DNA from: Brevibacterium iodinum ATCC 49514
GTDB lineage: Bacteria; Actinomycetota; Actinomycetes; Actinomycetales; Brevibacteriaceae
Assembly: GCF_900169265.1 (NCBI RefSeq)
Contig: NZ_FXYX01000020.1
Span: 1 to 59,839 of the forward strand
Length of the DNA: 59,839 nucleotides
Reading direction: 5' to 3'
The notes under the pieces are model-generated. The model did not search any database. It was given only the letters and a program-made list of their open reading frames with translations, and was not told the origin of the DNA. The translations under genes were made by a program, and so were the position numbers. Shown piece by piece: positions 59,718 through 59,839 of the stretch. The first letter of the stretch is position 1. The number at the start of each line of letters is the position of its first letter.

Positions 59718-59736
59718 TGGTCCCCGAAAGTTGGAC
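59718..59736 (+). repeat. left terminal inverted repeat of an IS3-type element
   Basis: TGGTCCCCGAAAGTTGGAC resembles terminal inverted repeats of IS3-family (IS150-like) elements. It precedes a transposase-like start codon by 37 bases. The other end is outside the window. Confidence 0.6.
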
Positions 59737-59773
59737 TGTGATCAACACAAACCAACTTGAAAGGGACTACTCC

Positions 59774-59839
59774 ATGCGCAAGGACTGCCTGATCACCAAC
59801 GACCAAGCCCATGCCGCGATCGAACTGTTCGACCAAGGC
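59774..59839 (+). CDS. IS3-type transposase OrfA, N-terminal fragment cut by window edge
   Basis: Only 22 codons are present (MRKDCLITNDQAHAAIELFD, then QG) before the window ends. GAAAGGG lies nine bases before the ATG. The distance from the inverted repeat and the helix-forming start fit the OrfA helix-turn-helix protein of IS3-family elements. The family cannot be confirmed from so few residues. Confidence 0.5.
   Translation, partial: MRKDCLITNDQAHAAIELFDQG

Overview
The window is high-GC DNA from an actinobacterium. The gene order around recA-recX-miaB-miaA-dapF-hflX, ftsK-pgsA-cinA-clgR and infC-rpmI-rplT, together with the DUF1844, DUF3046 and SseB-family neighbours, is typical of Actinomycetota. 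Protein style suggests Micrococcales, probably Brevibacterium; that genus call is an inference. Almost everything lies on the minus strand. Parts of two insertion sequences sit at the window edges: the end of an ISL3-type transposase at 1-201 and the left end of an IS3-type element at about 59718-59839.

Layout. 0.5-11 kb: an SDR oxidoreductase, pheS-pheT, a divergent acetolactate-synthase-like ThDP enzyme, a PgdA-type polysaccharide deacetylase, a pentapeptide-repeat protein, an orphan wHTH/DUF559 nuclease-like protein and a SpoU-type rRNA methyltransferase. 11-13 kb: infC-rpmI-rplT with a terminator-like hairpin in its leader and an apparent ATC start codon for infC. 13-17 kb: a DUF1844 gene, an epimerase remnant, and an M20 peptidase (AbgB-like) with a frameshifted AbgT-type transporter. 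17-21.7 kb: a partial histidine operon hisC-hisB-(membrane protein)-hisH-hisA-sseB-like; hisG, hisD, hisF and hisI are not here. 21.8-33.8 kb: the SOS and tRNA-modification core. It holds a LysM division-inhibitor-like gene divergent from lexA across SOS boxes, then dinG, hflX, a small methyltransferase, dapF, miaA, a LigB-like gene, miaB, recX, and recA with its own SOS box. 33.8-39.3 kb: a VOC protein, DUF3046, clgR, cinA, pgsA and ftsK.

39.6-49.5 kb is a carboxylate-use block lying between ftsK and rnj. It contains a CitA/CitB two-component system divergent from a CitMHS citrate transporter, a universal stress protein, a GlcE-like FAD oxidase, malate synthase aceB, and a divergent lactate/glycolate permease sharing a strong palindrome with aceB. 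49.8-59.5 kb returns to the core (rnj, dapA ... dapB) with a second accessory block between dapA and dapB: a collapsed GNAT/AAA+ pseudogene, a TetR gene, a frameshifted FadH/TMADH-type oxidoreductase, a zinc metallopeptidase and an acyltransferase-like membrane protein.

Across the window a short near-palindrome (CGCC-GA-GGCG, often as TCGCCGAGGCGG) recurs far more often than base composition predicts, in coding and intergenic DNA and inside one terminator. I found no CRISPR array, no tRNA or rRNA gene and no clear defence island. All gene calls rest on reading protein motifs by eye; no database search was possible.
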